Below, in pieces: positions 1-8,524 of a stretch of DNA of 64,000 nt; position 1 is the first letter of the stretch, and the number at the start of each line of letters is the position of its first letter. The translations under genes and the position numbers were made by a program. The notes below the pieces were generated by a model. That model was not told the DNA's origin and searched no databases. It was given only the letters and a program-made list of their open reading frames with translations. This DNA comes from Lysinibacillus sphaericus (GTDB lineage Bacteria > Bacillota > Bacilli > Bacillales_A > Planococcaceae), in the NCBI RefSeq assembly GCF_001629735.1, contig NZ_CP015224.1:4464001-4528000 (forward strand), written 5' to 3'.

Positions 1-101
1 CTAATTTGCAGGTGTTAAATGACCTGCATTCATTAGCATTTCAATCAGTAAAAAATATAATTCAAAATTAAAGTATTGTATAGAATAAATAGGATGATAG
101 A

Positions 102-133
102 CAAAAAAACTCTCTAGGTTGAGAGCTTTTTTG
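102..133 (-). terminator. Rho-independent terminator after DUF4183 genes
   Basis: A CTCTC/GAGAG stem with a 6-base loop has an A-run on its left and a T-run on its right, so it can act in both directions. Read on the minus strand it lies 76 bases past the stop of the 209-529 gene and ends in seven T, so it probably ends the minus-strand DUF4183 transcript. Confidence 0.7.
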
Positions 134-208
134 TTTTTAACCAATATTTCCAATAATAAAGAAGCATAAAATTTTAAAACTTATGATTTCATAATTAAAT
201 ATTAATCA

Positions 209-529
209 TTAAGTTTGTGTAACCAATTCTACAGCTTCTACAACCAATGGTGTTCCTGCCGTAATTGTGCCAGTAACACCGTTAAAAGTTAACTCTGTTG
301 CAGAAACAGTATACGAATTGCCTTGCTGTAGTACACCATTTATATAAAAATTATAGTAACCATTTGATACCACTGGGAAAGCAGTAGCTGCATTTCCGCT
401 ATCATCTAGAAAGGCAGTTGCAGGGACAGTAGTACCGTCAGCAACTGTTAAATTTGCTGCTAACACATCAAAAAATCTTGTAGAAGTACCATCAACGTTT
501 ACATGGATATTAATAATGGAAAGTGCCAT
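209..529 (-). CDS. DUF4183 domain-containing protein
   Basis: Small protein of about 106 residues. The central stretch NGYYNFYINGVLQQGNSYTV is typical of the DUF4183 family, a beta-rich family found in spore-forming Firmicutes whose role I do not know. The start is set at the ATG at 529 (MALSI...), which follows an excellent AAAGGAGGTGA site; a start six codons upstream would lie inside that site. There is no signal peptide or membrane segment. It lies 47 bases downstream of a second DUF4183 gene on the same strand, so the two are probably one transcript. The family call is fairly secure; function is unknown, and a spore-surface role would be inference only. Confidence 0.75.
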   Translation of the reverse strand: MALSIINIHVNVDGTSTRFFDVLAANLTVADGTTVPATAFLDDSGNAATAFPVVSNGYYNFYINGVLQQGNSYTVSATELTFNGVTGTITAGTPLVVEAVELVTQT

Positions 530-576
530 ATTTTCACCTCCTTTCAAGATTATATAAAAGTTTAGAAGATTTTATA

Positions 577-987
577 TTACATTTGTTGGAATCCTAATGA
601 TTCTATAATGATGGGAGTTCCAGCAAAAATTGTTCCATTAAAGGGGTTAATGATTAATGAATTTGGGATTACTTTATACGCAACGCCCTCTTGCATTACA
701 GCATTGATATAAAGATTGACATATCCATTAGGGCTAAAAAGTTTGAATTCTGTTACTGGACTGCCGTTATCGTCAGTAAATAAATTTGCTGGAATGTTTG
801 CCCCATTTGTTAAGTCAATATCTTCTGTAACAATATAGAAATATCTATTTATTGTAGGAATAATAGTTCCTTCTGGTATAACAACTGGAGGAAGTTGAAT
901 AGAACCTATATCAATAGCTTTAATACGGTGCCAAAGAGCTCGATTATTTTCACAACAACTGTCACAAATCAATTTTTGTGAGTCCAT
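577..987 (-). CDS. DUF4183 domain-containing protein with Cys-rich N-terminus
   Basis: A 136-residue protein. Its C-terminal ~95 residues (PNGYVNLYINAVMQEGVAYKV) align by eye with the downstream DUF4183 protein at 209-529. It differs by an N-terminal extension with a Cys cluster (ICDSCCENN) and a proline-rich linker before the domain. The ATG is preceded by GGAGGTGA at good spacing. The Cys cluster might allow metal binding or disulfide cross-linking, which is speculation. The two paralogues probably arose by tandem duplication and form a short operon. No promoter could be assigned confidently. Confidence 0.75.
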   Translation of the reverse strand: MDSQKLICDSCCENNRALWHRIKAIDIGSIQLPPVVIPEGTIIPTINRYFYIVTEDIDLTNGANIPANLFTDDNGSPVTEFKLFSPNGYVNLYINAVMQEGVAYKVIPNSLIINPFNGTIFAGTPIIIESLGFQQM

Positions 988-1658
988 ATTTTAGTCACCT
1001 CCATTCCGAAATGTTAGTAATCCCTTATGTTATATGCATTTGTTACTTATTAATTTAGAAAACGGTTCATTCACAAATATTCTATGAATCAATGTTGGAA
1101 GGTGATTGGTAATATGTCTATTAAATAAGAAATAAATAATATTTTAATGAAAAGATATGATTTTATTAACCATCCTTTAGCTTTATTCAGAAGGGAGTTG
1201 AAAGGGAAAGTACACTTCCAGAGAAGTCATGTAAGGGAAAAGCAGAATTTCCATTAGAAGATATCGTTATTGAATTAAAGAAAATAGCGTAAAATACAAA
1301 GGATTACCATTTTTAAAGAGGTCAGTTCTTTAGTTTTATTCAATAAAATGGAGTCAAAGGTTCAATTTAGAGAGTGCTTAACAAGAGTGGCTGAAACGCC
1401 TAGAGAATGAACTCGAAGAGGAACTTGATGAAAAAAACACTCCTTATTCAACTTAAGGGTGCTTAATTGAACACAGTAACATTTATTATGTTGTTATTCT
1501 TTTTTTAATACTAAAAGTACTTCTGTTAAAATGCCTTTCTTCTTCTTAGATGTACATAAATCTGGGTAGTTTCACTTTTTAAACGATATGGATTTCTTTC
1601 AGTAATAGCTCTCTCTAGACATTCGAAGCCGTTAAAAATGCAATCCTTTTTAATAAGT
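988..1658. other. Degenerate stretch without an intact gene
   Basis: No open frame with a plausible ribosome site is present. Short coding-like pieces can be read around 1147-1290, for example a frame ending KAEFPLEDIVIELKKIA before a stop at about 1290, but they are broken by frame changes. A short hairpin-like element reading TTCAACTTAAGGGTGCTT lies near 1447-1465. I see decayed accessory DNA and nothing else definable. Confidence 0.4.
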
Positions 1659-1823
1659 CTGACATTCTTGCCCAATTTCAGAAGACAAGAATGTACAGAT
1701 TTTGTGAATAAAAGACAAGAAAGTCCAGACTACCATGTTAAATTTTTTTTATGAACTTAAAAGAAATAATGAGAATCTTAGCTGTCTGGACATTCATGTC
1801 CAAAGTGTCCGTAAGTTCTTGTC
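1659..1823. repeat. Cluster of ~16-bp transposon-end-like repeats
   Basis: Five imperfect copies of a GACAAGAATGTCCAGA-like motif lie at about 1659-1673 (minus), 1683-1700 (plus), 1713-1730 (plus), 1784-1801 (minus) and 1807-1823 (minus). Several short repeats of one motif near an edge resemble the multiple transposase-binding sites at Tn7-, Tn552- or Mu-type transposon ends. The last two overlap the end of a broken minus-strand reading frame (1794-1975), as if that frame ended at the transposon tip. The repeats are visible in the sequence; the transposon interpretation is inference. Confidence 0.45.
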
Positions 1824-1975
1824 CACGTAAAGCTGTACAGCATAATTCTTAAAAAGTAGATGGGGATACTTTTGTTCCTGTATTAAGATATTTGCATATG
1901 ACAATAATGATTGTTGTTGCACACGTTTATTGAGAGAAGGTGTTATTAAAGGCAACAATGGTGCAGCTGTTGCAA
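1794..1975 (-). pseudogene. C-terminal remnant of an unidentified (transposase-like?) protein
   Basis: About 60 codons, read as APLLPLITPSLNKRVQQQSL and on to a stop at 1794, are fused in frame to the broken rodA/ftsW copy upstream. The sequence is coding-like, has no start of its own, and runs into the repeat cluster at 1784-1823. A transposase tail next to its own end repeats is the most economical reading, but I do not recognise the family. Confidence 0.35.
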
Positions 1976-2213
1976 GCCTTTCCATTACCCAATAAAATGG
2001 CCAGGAGACTTTTTTTAGCTGCTCGATATCAAGCGTCGCTACACCATACATCACTAAAAAACCTATTAGGTAATAGAATAACTGCTTAACAATAAATGAG
2101 CTTGTATACTGCTCAAATACCGTACTACTGGAATGGACAAAAAGACAACTAATAAAACCGAGTAATGACAAGCTAATTACTAAACTTTTATCTAATTTAT
2201 TGATTTATAACAT
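1976..2213 (-). pseudogene. Truncated copy of FtsW/RodA gene, N-terminal part
   Basis: Nearly identical to the first part of the intact FtsW/RodA gene at 30989-32158; the match covers about 1982-2265 against 31927-32208, including the upstream AAGGAGG site. The copy is dead: codon 3 is TAA (CAA in the intact gene), and the frame leaves the family after about 60 residues at the junction near 1976. The breakpoint coincides with a 26-base sequence (1952-1977) that recurs near the intact gene at 30798-30823. This shows duplication followed by truncation by a mobile element or recombination. Confidence 0.75.
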
Positions 2214-2285
2214 TTAAATACCTCCTTTTTAGGGATCAAACTATTAGAAGAAAACGCTAGAGGTAGTTTAAGGAATATTGCAAAT

Positions 2286-2541
2286 CCAATCTTCCGATTT
2301 ACAATCATTCGTGAAGTGCATTTTTTAGGCAAGTGTGCTGTTCTCCTTGAAAGTTGCTTCCCAATGAATGACGGTAAGGCACTTTTTATAGATGCAAAAG
2401 GTAAGCGAATAGGGATTCGGTGGATACAAATTAAAGTCAATCAAATGGGAAAAGATGCTGGACTGTCTATGAGATTACATCCTCGATTACGCCGTACCTT
2501 TGCTACAGAATTATTATGCAAGGGAACCGGACTATCTTGTA
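2286..2541 (+). pseudogene. Tyrosine recombinase remnant (catalytic domain fragment)
   Basis: The reading frame REVHFLGKCAVLLES...RLHPRLRRTFATELLCKG aligns with residues ~520-597 of the four-domain recombinase at 9376-11274 (REVHFSETCAILLER...SLHPHRFRHTFATELLTKG). The HxxR-type box has decayed (HPRLRR), and the final LGH...Y segment with the nucleophile is missing. There is no start codon or N-terminal domain. It is a relic of the same recombinase family, immediately beside the broken rodA copy. Confidence 0.7.
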
Positions 2542-2625
2542 TAACCATGCGCGAAAATTAAAGTAAGAGGATTGGATATAAATAATCAGGTATGCATGAT
2601 ACAAATGGGGGCACCAATCGGTGGG

Positions 2626-3753
2626 CTATTTTTTAGCTCCCTCATCCCTTATCAGTACCTTAATATTAAAATTTTGAATTGAATTTTCTGTAATGACATT
2701 TAAGTTATCTACATTCCATGATTGGGGCTTAAAACGATATGCTTTTTCCGAAAAATTGAAGATATCAGATTTTATTTCCAATCCTTTGGTAAAGGTACTT
2801 TGAAACTGTGTTAATATTATATTTTTTATCTCTTTTTCAATTGTTTCATTGCCAATATTTTTTGGATTTTCTCTGATTGAGGCTTTTATTTGCAAATTTA
2901 TAATATATTTAGGAATTGTATCATCCACAATTTCTATATGATAATCTATATTATCTATAAACATCGAAACAGCCTTATCCTTTATAAATAATTTCATGTT
3001 ATTAAAATCCTTATTAAACCAATCTAGCCCTGAAAGCTCTTCTTCCTTTATCCAACCATTGAATTTTTGACGTGAAAGAAAATAAGCACCACTTATTTTT
3101 AAAATATTTTTAGATTTATTATCCTCCATCCAATAATCTTCACTAATTTTTATTGTAGGAACCATAATGGATCCAACTGGTTCATAATATCTTTTAATCA
3201 TGTCTTGTACAGTACTGGTTGAAATAAATGAATTAAAGAATAATTGTTCATTTGGATCATAAGGAAATGTTAATATTGGCGGTTTGTAAAAGAGACCATG
3301 TACATTCATTATCTCTTTAATATCATCTTCTTCATAGCCATAAGCTAAAGTATTATAACGTAGATAATAATCCCTACTAAAAAAATCAAAAAATTCATCC
3401 AAATGACCATCCATTATATTTTTGGAAATAAAGAAAGTTTGTATATGTCCATAATACAAAGGGTTAACAGAATTTTTTTCTATATCATCGATTGCTCCCT
3501 GAATGGTTTCACCTTTTCCGTGTCCAACAACAATAGGGGCAGGCTCAGATGCAATACCAGGATCTGAGCCCGCAACATTGGTAAATCCGAAAGCTTGAAA
3601 ATATAAATGATACATATCATTAGAATAATCTATACCAAGAGCGGTAATATAAACTTCACTTTGTATTTCCTTCGTACCTAAACAGCCGCCTAGAAAAAAT
3701 AATAAAGGCAAAATGAATGTTATTTTGAATATGGAAGTATAGTAATAGGTCAT
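2626..3753 (-). CDS. Ger(x)C family spore germination lipoprotein
   Basis: A 375-residue protein with a lipoprotein signal peptide (hydrophobic run followed by LFFLGGC, Cys at ~24) and the Ger(x)C layout: an N-terminal domain with ALGIDYSNDMYHLYFQ and a C-terminal domain with basic and hydrophobic strands. In known GerA-type receptors the C subunit is a membrane-anchored lipoprotein that works with the A and B subunits in the spore inner membrane to sense nutrients. It is last in the B-A-C operon, 29 bases after the A gene, and its ATG follows AAGGGAGAATATAA. Length matches the family. Substrate specificity cannot be read from sequence. Confidence 0.92.
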   Translation of the reverse strand: MTYYYTSIFKITFILPLLFFLGGCLGTKEIQSEVYITALGIDYSNDMYHLYFQAFGFTNVAGSDPGIASEPAPIVVGHGKGETIQGAIDDIEKNSVNPLYYGHIQTFFISKNIMDGHLDEFFDFFSRDYYLRYNTLAYGYEEDDIKEIMNVHGLFYKPPILTFPYDPNEQLFFNSFISTSTVQDMIKRYYEPVGSIMVPTIKISEDYWMEDNKSKNILKISGAYFLSRQKFNGWIKEEELSGLDWFNKDFNNMKLFIKDKAVSMFIDNIDYHIEIVDDTIPKYIINLQIKASIRENPKNIGNETIEKEIKNIILTQFQSTFTKGLEIKSDIFNFSEKAYRFKPQSWNVDNLNVITENSIQNFNIKVLIRDEGAKK

Positions 3754-3782
3754 TTATATTCTCCCTTCTTTTGAAAAAACAG

Positions 3783-5183
3783 TCAGTCTTTTGTTTTAAT
3801 TCTAAATGGCATTTTAAGAAAACTTTTTATAAGTTCGGGAATACTTACTTTATAAAATGTAGAAAGGTAAGGATGCCCGAAACTTTCTAATGACGAGATA
3901 TAAGTTAAGAAAAATAAGACACTTAAAACAAAGCCATACATTCCAAAAAAGGAGGCAATTATTAATACAGCAACTCTTATTAAAAATACATTGCCTAATA
4001 TATTTTGATTAATTAATGTATAGCTAGATATAACGGTAAGTGCCCCAATTACTAATGTTGATGGTGATGTAAATCCTGCTCTTATAGCAGCATCCCCAAC
4101 TATTAATCCTCCTAAAACTGCAATAGTTTGACCAACAGCTTTAGGCAAGCGTATACCCGCTTCTCGAAAGAGGTCAAAAAAAATGAGCATAATAAGAATT
4201 TCGAACGAAGAGGAAACAGGTAGTCCAATTTTAGATGCAGATATTGATACTAGTAAGGGAAAGGGTAGCTGGTTAAGTTGATGGACAGTTAATGCAATCC
4301 AAAGTCCAGGTAAAAATATACTTGTTAATAAAGAGGTAATCCTTAAAATGCGTGAAAAACTCACAAATAAAAAATTCGTTTGATCATCTTCAGGTGCTTT
4401 CAATATAAGTAATAAATTTACGGGTCCAATTAAACAGCTTGGACTTCCATCTACTAATATGACAAAACGGCCTTTATTGAGGGAACTTACTACAAAATCG
4501 GGCCTTCCTGAATAATTAAGGAGGGGAAAGAGTGTCAACTTATCATAAAGTAATTCTTCTATATGATAACTACTTGCAATATTATCTACTTTTATTTTAT
4601 TTAGTTTGCTTTGTACATTCTTTAACGTATTTTGATCAATATAGTTTTCAATGTAGAGCAATAAAACTTTGGTTTTACTGGTGTCGCCAATTGTAAAATC
4701 GTTACTTGATAAATTTTTACTTTTTAATCTCATTCTTATTAAAGAAAAATTGGTATCTATATTTTCAACAAACCCATCTCTCGGTCCTCTTAATGAGACT
4801 TCCATATTTGATTCTTCAATGGATCGTTCAGGAAGTTTAGCTAAATTGGTTGAATATAAGCTATTTGATGGAACATGGAAAAAATATAAAAAACCTGAGA
4901 AAATTTTGCTATTCATTTCATCTGTCTTCGTTCGGTACTCTTTGATCTCATCTACTTCTAAATAACGGTTTATAATTTCAACATCATGTAAATGTCCGTG
5001 TTCAGCAAGGAATCTGATATTTGGTAATAATGAATTCAAAAAAAGTACACTATCAACTAAACTATGGCAATAGACAAATATAACTTCATGCTTTTCATTA
5101 TTAAACATATAGAATTTACTACTTATCGTTATATCTGATTGGTGGCCTAATTCTTTATAGAGAAAATCCTTATTTTCAGTCAA
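3783..5183 (-). CDS. GerA family spore germination receptor subunit A
   Basis: A 466-residue GerA-family protein. The N-terminal ~240 residues are soluble and include the conserved GRPDFVVSSLNKGRFVILVDGSPSCLIGP stretch in two parts. The C-terminal half has about five membrane segments and ends in a short hydrophilic tail. It forms a nutrient receptor with the B and C subunits in the inner membrane of the spore. The start is a TTG at 5183 overlapping the TGA of the upstream B gene (TTGA), so translation is probably coupled. It is somewhat short at the N-terminus compared with B. subtilis GerAA (about 480 residues), which is within family range. Confidence 0.92.
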   Translation of the reverse strand: MTENKDFLYKELGHQSDITISSKFYMFNNEKHEVIFVYCHSLVDSVLFLNSLLPNIRFLAEHGHLHDVEIINRYLEVDEIKEYRTKTDEMNSKIFSGFLYFFHVPSNSLYSTNLAKLPERSIEESNMEVSLRGPRDGFVENIDTNFSLIRMRLKSKNLSSNDFTIGDTSKTKVLLLYIENYIDQNTLKNVQSKLNKIKVDNIASSYHIEELLYDKLTLFPLLNYSGRPDFVVSSLNKGRFVILVDGSPSCLIGPVNLLLILKAPEDDQTNFLFVSFSRILRITSLLTSIFLPGLWIALTVHQLNQLPFPLLVSISASKIGLPVSSSFEILIMLIFFDLFREAGIRLPKAVGQTIAVLGGLIVGDAAIRAGFTSPSTLVIGALTVISSYTLINQNILGNVFLIRVAVLIIASFFGMYGFVLSVLFFLTYISSLESFGHPYLSTFYKVSIPELIKSFLKMPFRIKTKD

Positions 5184-6247
5184 GATGATGAACTCCCTTT
5201 TGCTTTTTTTTCTACTACATAGAAAACAATCATAAAAAAGAATAAAAATAAAAAAATAGAAAGGAGATAAGTGCTTTTTATAAATGTCAAAAAATCAGAA
5301 ACAGACCAAGGAATTAATAATCCTATTGTTAAGCTTAGATAACCAACAATTAATATAAATTTTCGATTTTGAAAGAAGGAAGACACAATATACATAAATA
5401 AACATATACGAATAAAAGACATTGATAATAATTGGACAACAGATAAAGAATCTAATCTTGTAAAGTACTTACCAAATGATAAAACTCTCCATTGCTCGTT
5501 TATGGGAAAGAGCATTTTTTGAGTTAGATAAATGCCGAATTCAGATACAGCCGTCACAATAGCGATTAAAACGAATAAGACAAACAGAATAGAGAATACG
5601 AGGATACCTTTCCTTTTCAGTTGCTCTTTTACATAACCATTTAAAACGATTAAAATAAAGCCCATTTCTAAAATACCAATACATATGTATAATATTCCCC
5701 AATAAATGGACGGAGTATTACTTGTATTTACTGGTAATAATAGTTCGTATTCATTGTTCATTGAGTTTCCTAAATTGAGAAGAACAAACAAAAAAATGTA
5801 TAGTGAACAAATAATTAGGGACTGGATAGCTATGGTCTTAAGCCCTTTTAGGGAACCATAAAAGCATAATAATATAAATAAAATAACTGTAATAAAATAG
5901 GGATAATCCGAGTTAAAACTTTCTTCTGCCCAAATAATTGTAAATTTGAGTGAGATGAACGTTGATGACATTAAATAAACTAAATATATCAAAATGATGA
6001 ATACGTACAGTGTTTTATTATTTTGGACCGTTTTTAATTCAAGGAGTGAACTATTATTTAATGAAGAAGTCATTCTAGAAATAAATAATGCTAAAAGGAA
6101 TATGGGGACTAAACTGAGCAAGGCACTTATCCAAGCTTCACGTTCCACCATTGTAAAAATTGAGGGAATTAAAACAAAGTGTGCTAAAAAACTAACTGAT
6201 AAGAATAACAAACAATATACATGGATTGGCTGTAAAACTTTGTTCAT
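5180..6247 (-). CDS. GerB family spore germination permease subunit B
   Basis: A 355-residue integral membrane protein with about ten hydrophobic segments, belonging to the GerB/APC-like permease family that pairs with GerA and GerC. The ATG follows a strong AAGGAGGAGGTTAAAGATAAA region. It is the first gene of a B-A-C operon, whereas the classic B. subtilis gerA operon is A-B-C. The early WISALLSLVPIFLLALFISR segment and late membrane helices agree with the family. A divergent promoter region of several hundred bases lies upstream. A sigma-G promoter is expected from known germination operons, but I could not identify one with confidence. Confidence 0.9.
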   Translation of the reverse strand: MNKVLQPIHVYCLLFLSVSFLAHFVLIPSIFTMVEREAWISALLSLVPIFLLALFISRMTSSLNNSSLLELKTVQNNKTLYVFIILIYLVYLMSSTFISLKFTIIWAEESFNSDYPYFITVILFILLCFYGSLKGLKTIAIQSLIICSLYIFLFVLLNLGNSMNNEYELLLPVNTSNTPSIYWGILYICIGILEMGFILIVLNGYVKEQLKRKGILVFSILFVLFVLIAIVTAVSEFGIYLTQKMLFPINEQWRVLSFGKYFTRLDSLSVVQLLSMSFIRICLFMYIVSSFFQNRKFILIVGYLSLTIGLLIPWSVSDFLTFIKSTYLLSIFLFLFFFMIVFYVVEKKAKGSSSS

Positions 6248-7000
6248 TTTATCTTTAACCTCCTCCTTAACAATACATTTCCCATGTTTGATGTCATTTA
6301 GTCTAAGTACCCTTGTTTTATTTTATTAATACTGACTCAAACAAACGTCGTTCATTTGTATGTTAGCTAATTTTAAATTAGGTAATGATGGTAAGTTTAT
6401 GTAAACTTTTAAATGTGTTGAAAACTAAATATCAACGATAGATCTTGGGCGATATTGACTTTTGATTACCCAAGTTCACATTCTACAACATGCTAAAGCA
6501 CACCCTATTTTTGGCATGGTTGTTAGAAGAATTAAGTGAAAACGGATTACATTAAAGTCCTAGTCTTTGTATCTTATACTTCGTACGATGGAAAGTAACA
6601 GCCCTCTAAATAAAACAATTTCTGAAAAAGGTAAAGATACTCATGGAAGTACTGAAAAAAATATAAGAACTTTTTAAAGAAGTTAAAGTTTAGTTAAGAA
6701 GGAGTGTACGGAATGAATTAAACAACTCCGAAAACAAATTAAAAACTTTAATAGAGATATTCTTAATTCCTACTCGATTTGGACTTACGTTTTTCAGAGG
6801 GCATATAGAGCATCTAGGTAAGAAAAGTTTTGCTGATTTAGTTGTTATGTTTCATGTCTCACATGTTCAGCCAGTAGCCCGGTTCAATAAGTTCTATGGT
6901 ATTACAAGCAAAGAGTTGCAAGAATCCACTGCATAGGGTCACGTATCACAGAGTCTACCTATGAAAGAAAGTAAGTGAGGCAAGGGAAATCCTCATTCTA
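6248..7000. other. Mostly non-coding region with a decayed coding fragment
   Basis: Upstream region of the germination operon followed by degraded DNA. The only coding-like piece is a 51-codon stretch without a start (6784-6936, plus strand), reading GHIEHLGKKSFADLVVMF and ending at TAG 6936. I do not recognise it. No RNA gene is seen. Confidence 0.4.
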
Positions 7001-7201
7001 GTTAGTATAGAGAGATTCCTTGTAATGTTTATTAAATATTTTACTCTATGTTATATGATTTTTTAATTCAATCCCTCTCTTAATAAACAATTAAATATAA
7101 ATAGAAAACTCTTGAAAATTTAATTCTTAAGTATTTAATGCTTGAATAAGTTTAATGTAAAAAGGAGATGAATAAGTAGAAAATCAATAGGTAGGTTAAA
7201 T

Positions 7202-7402
7202 ATGGAATTTTATAAAGAAAAAAAAATCTTTTGCTACAGTTGTCGTAAAAAAACTATATTTACTTATAGAGATACGTATAGAAAGAACGGGGTAGACAGT
7301 CATTGTAGTGAGTGTTCTGGTATTTGGTTTGAATGGCAAAATAGAGCTGTTGAGAGGGAGATGGAAAAGTGGATTGATTATAACAAACATCTTATTAAAT
7401 GA
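7202..7402 (+). CDS. Small zinc-ribbon protein (copy 1)
   Basis: A 66-residue protein with two CxxC knuckles (CYSC near residue 10, HCSEC near 35), a spacing typical of a zinc ribbon. The C-terminal half is helical and charged (WFEWQNRAVEREMEKWIDYN). The start MEFYKEK at 7202 is favoured because the copy at 26735 preserves the same start, while an upstream ATG runs into TAG here. A terminator follows at 7438-7476, and the recombinase genes begin about 215 bases later, so it is probably a separate transcript. Its repeated position in front of the recombinase genes suggests an accessory DNA-binding partner; that is inference. Confidence 0.75.
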   Translation: MEFYKEKKIFCYSCRKKTIFTYRDTYRKNGVDSHCSECSGIWFEWQNRAVEREMEKWIDYNKHLIK

Positions 7403-7437
7403 CTAATAGGTTTAATTTAAATAGAGAATATATACCT

Positions 7438-7476
7438 TAAAGCTCTGTGAAGAAAGTGTTAGCAGGGCTTTTTTAT
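7438..7476 (+). terminator. Terminator after zinc-ribbon gene (copy 1)
   Basis: AAGCTCTG pairs with CAGGGCTT (one G-T pair) around a 15-base loop and is followed by TTTTTTATT. The duplicate at 26980-27016 has a perfect CAGAGCTT arm, which supports conservation of the hairpin. Confidence 0.75.
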
Positions 7477-7691
7477 TATGAATATAATAAGCTTTTTGAT
7501 AAAAATATTTTAATATTTAGTCTAGTTAAATGTATTAAGTCTAATAGTAATGTATAGACATTTTAAATATGGAAATACTATTCCTAATAAGTTAAATCAT
7601 ATTCTATTAGTTTGGAGATGAGAAAATAAGAACTATTGATGAATACTGGAAGAGTACTGATATTAATATCTCCTCAATAACTATAAAAGTA

Positions 7692-8519
7692 TTGAATGAG
7701 TATTTATTATGTTTAAAATTAGAAAATAAAGCAGTGGCAACTATAACCAAATATAAATGGATACTGGAACGCTTCCTACGTGAATGTAAGGTTCCGCTGA
7801 AGGATATGACCTCAGAGAATGTTAGAGAATGGATTAATGATTTTTCGATAGATAAAAAACCAAATACAATAGCGCTTGTACATGCAACACTATCAACGTT
7901 TTTTCAATTTTGTTTTGATGAAGAATATATAGAAAGGGTGATAATAAAAAAACGGTGGAGACCTCAATTACCTAAATCACTTCCTAATTATCTAGATGAG
8001 TATGAGTTTTCTCGTATTAAACTTATCTCTGAACAATTATCAATTCGAGATAGGGCTATTATTTTGTTTCTTCTTACATCGGGTTGCCGTGTTTCAGAAA
8101 TGTCAGCATTAAATATCAAAGATATTAATATGGACAAACACACAGCAGAAGTAGTAGGGAAAGGTAATAAAATTAGAACTATCCATTTTTCTTTAGAATG
8201 TGCAATAGCATTACAAAATTATTTACAGGCTCGGACTTGTGATCCAAAAGAGCCGCTATTCATGAATAAATTTGGTGACCGTCTTTTAAATGGTGGAATA
8301 AGAGGTGTTCTAAAAAAAGTGGGGAAACAAGCAGGACTTGAAAAAATTTTTCATCCACATTGCTGTAGACATACATTTGCCACCAATTTATTAGCAAGAG
8401 GCGCAGATCTTCAGTTTATAGCGGATGAGATGGGGCATGCCGATTTGAATACAACACGTATCTATGCGCAAATACCATCGGAAGATAAGAGATTAAAATA
8501 TCAGAATATAATGGGGTGA
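7692..8519 (+). CDS. Tyrosine recombinase, first of four (A-type)
   Basis: A XerC/XerD-like site-specific recombinase. The N-terminal ~100 residues form a SAM-like core-binding domain and the rest is the catalytic domain. The active-site set looks complete: Arg in TSGCRVSE, Lys in GKGNKIR, HxxR in HPHCCRHTFA, His in MGHADLNTTRIYAQ and the Tyr nucleophile in RIYAQ. The first available standard start is TTG 7692, which has no ribosome site. The open frame extends upstream to 7611 and encodes DEYWKST, resembling the EYWKLKK start of the gene at 9376; GGAG at 7614-7617 is well placed for an ATA at 7626. The true start may therefore be a non-standard or mutated codon. The stop overlaps the ribosome site of the next recombinase. 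Confidence 0.85.
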   Translation: MNEYLLCLKLENKAVATITKYKWILERFLRECKVPLKDMTSENVREWINDFSIDKKPNTIALVHATLSTFFQFCFDEEYIERVIIKKRWRPQLPKSLPNYLDEYEFSRIKLISEQLSIRDRAIILFLLTSGCRVSEMSALNIKDINMDKHTAEVVGKGNKIRTIHFSLECAIALQNYLQARTCDPKEPLFMNKFGDRLLNGGIRGVLKKVGKQAGLEKIFHPHCCRHTFATNLLARGADLQFIADEMGHADLNTTRIYAQIPSEDKRLKYQNIMG

Positions 8520-8524
8520 TTTCT

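Larger units (their letters stand above)
7000..8143 (+). repeat. Copy 1 of a ~1.1 kb direct repeat (zinc-ribbon gene and recombinase 5' part)
   Basis: About 7000-8143 is highly similar to 26525-27681 in the same orientation. The repeat covers an upstream AT-rich region, the 66-residue zinc-ribbon gene, its terminator, and the N-terminal part of the first tyrosine recombinase. Past 8143 the second copy jumps directly to the sequence of 8650-8805. The two copies lie about 19.5 kb apart and could support homologous recombination that deletes the intervening DNA. Confidence 0.85.

Noticed and set aside
1794..2171. Independent 125-residue membrane protein gene
   Set aside because: It is a fusion of the truncated rodA copy with a foreign tail, and the true rodA start is followed by a stop at codon 3.
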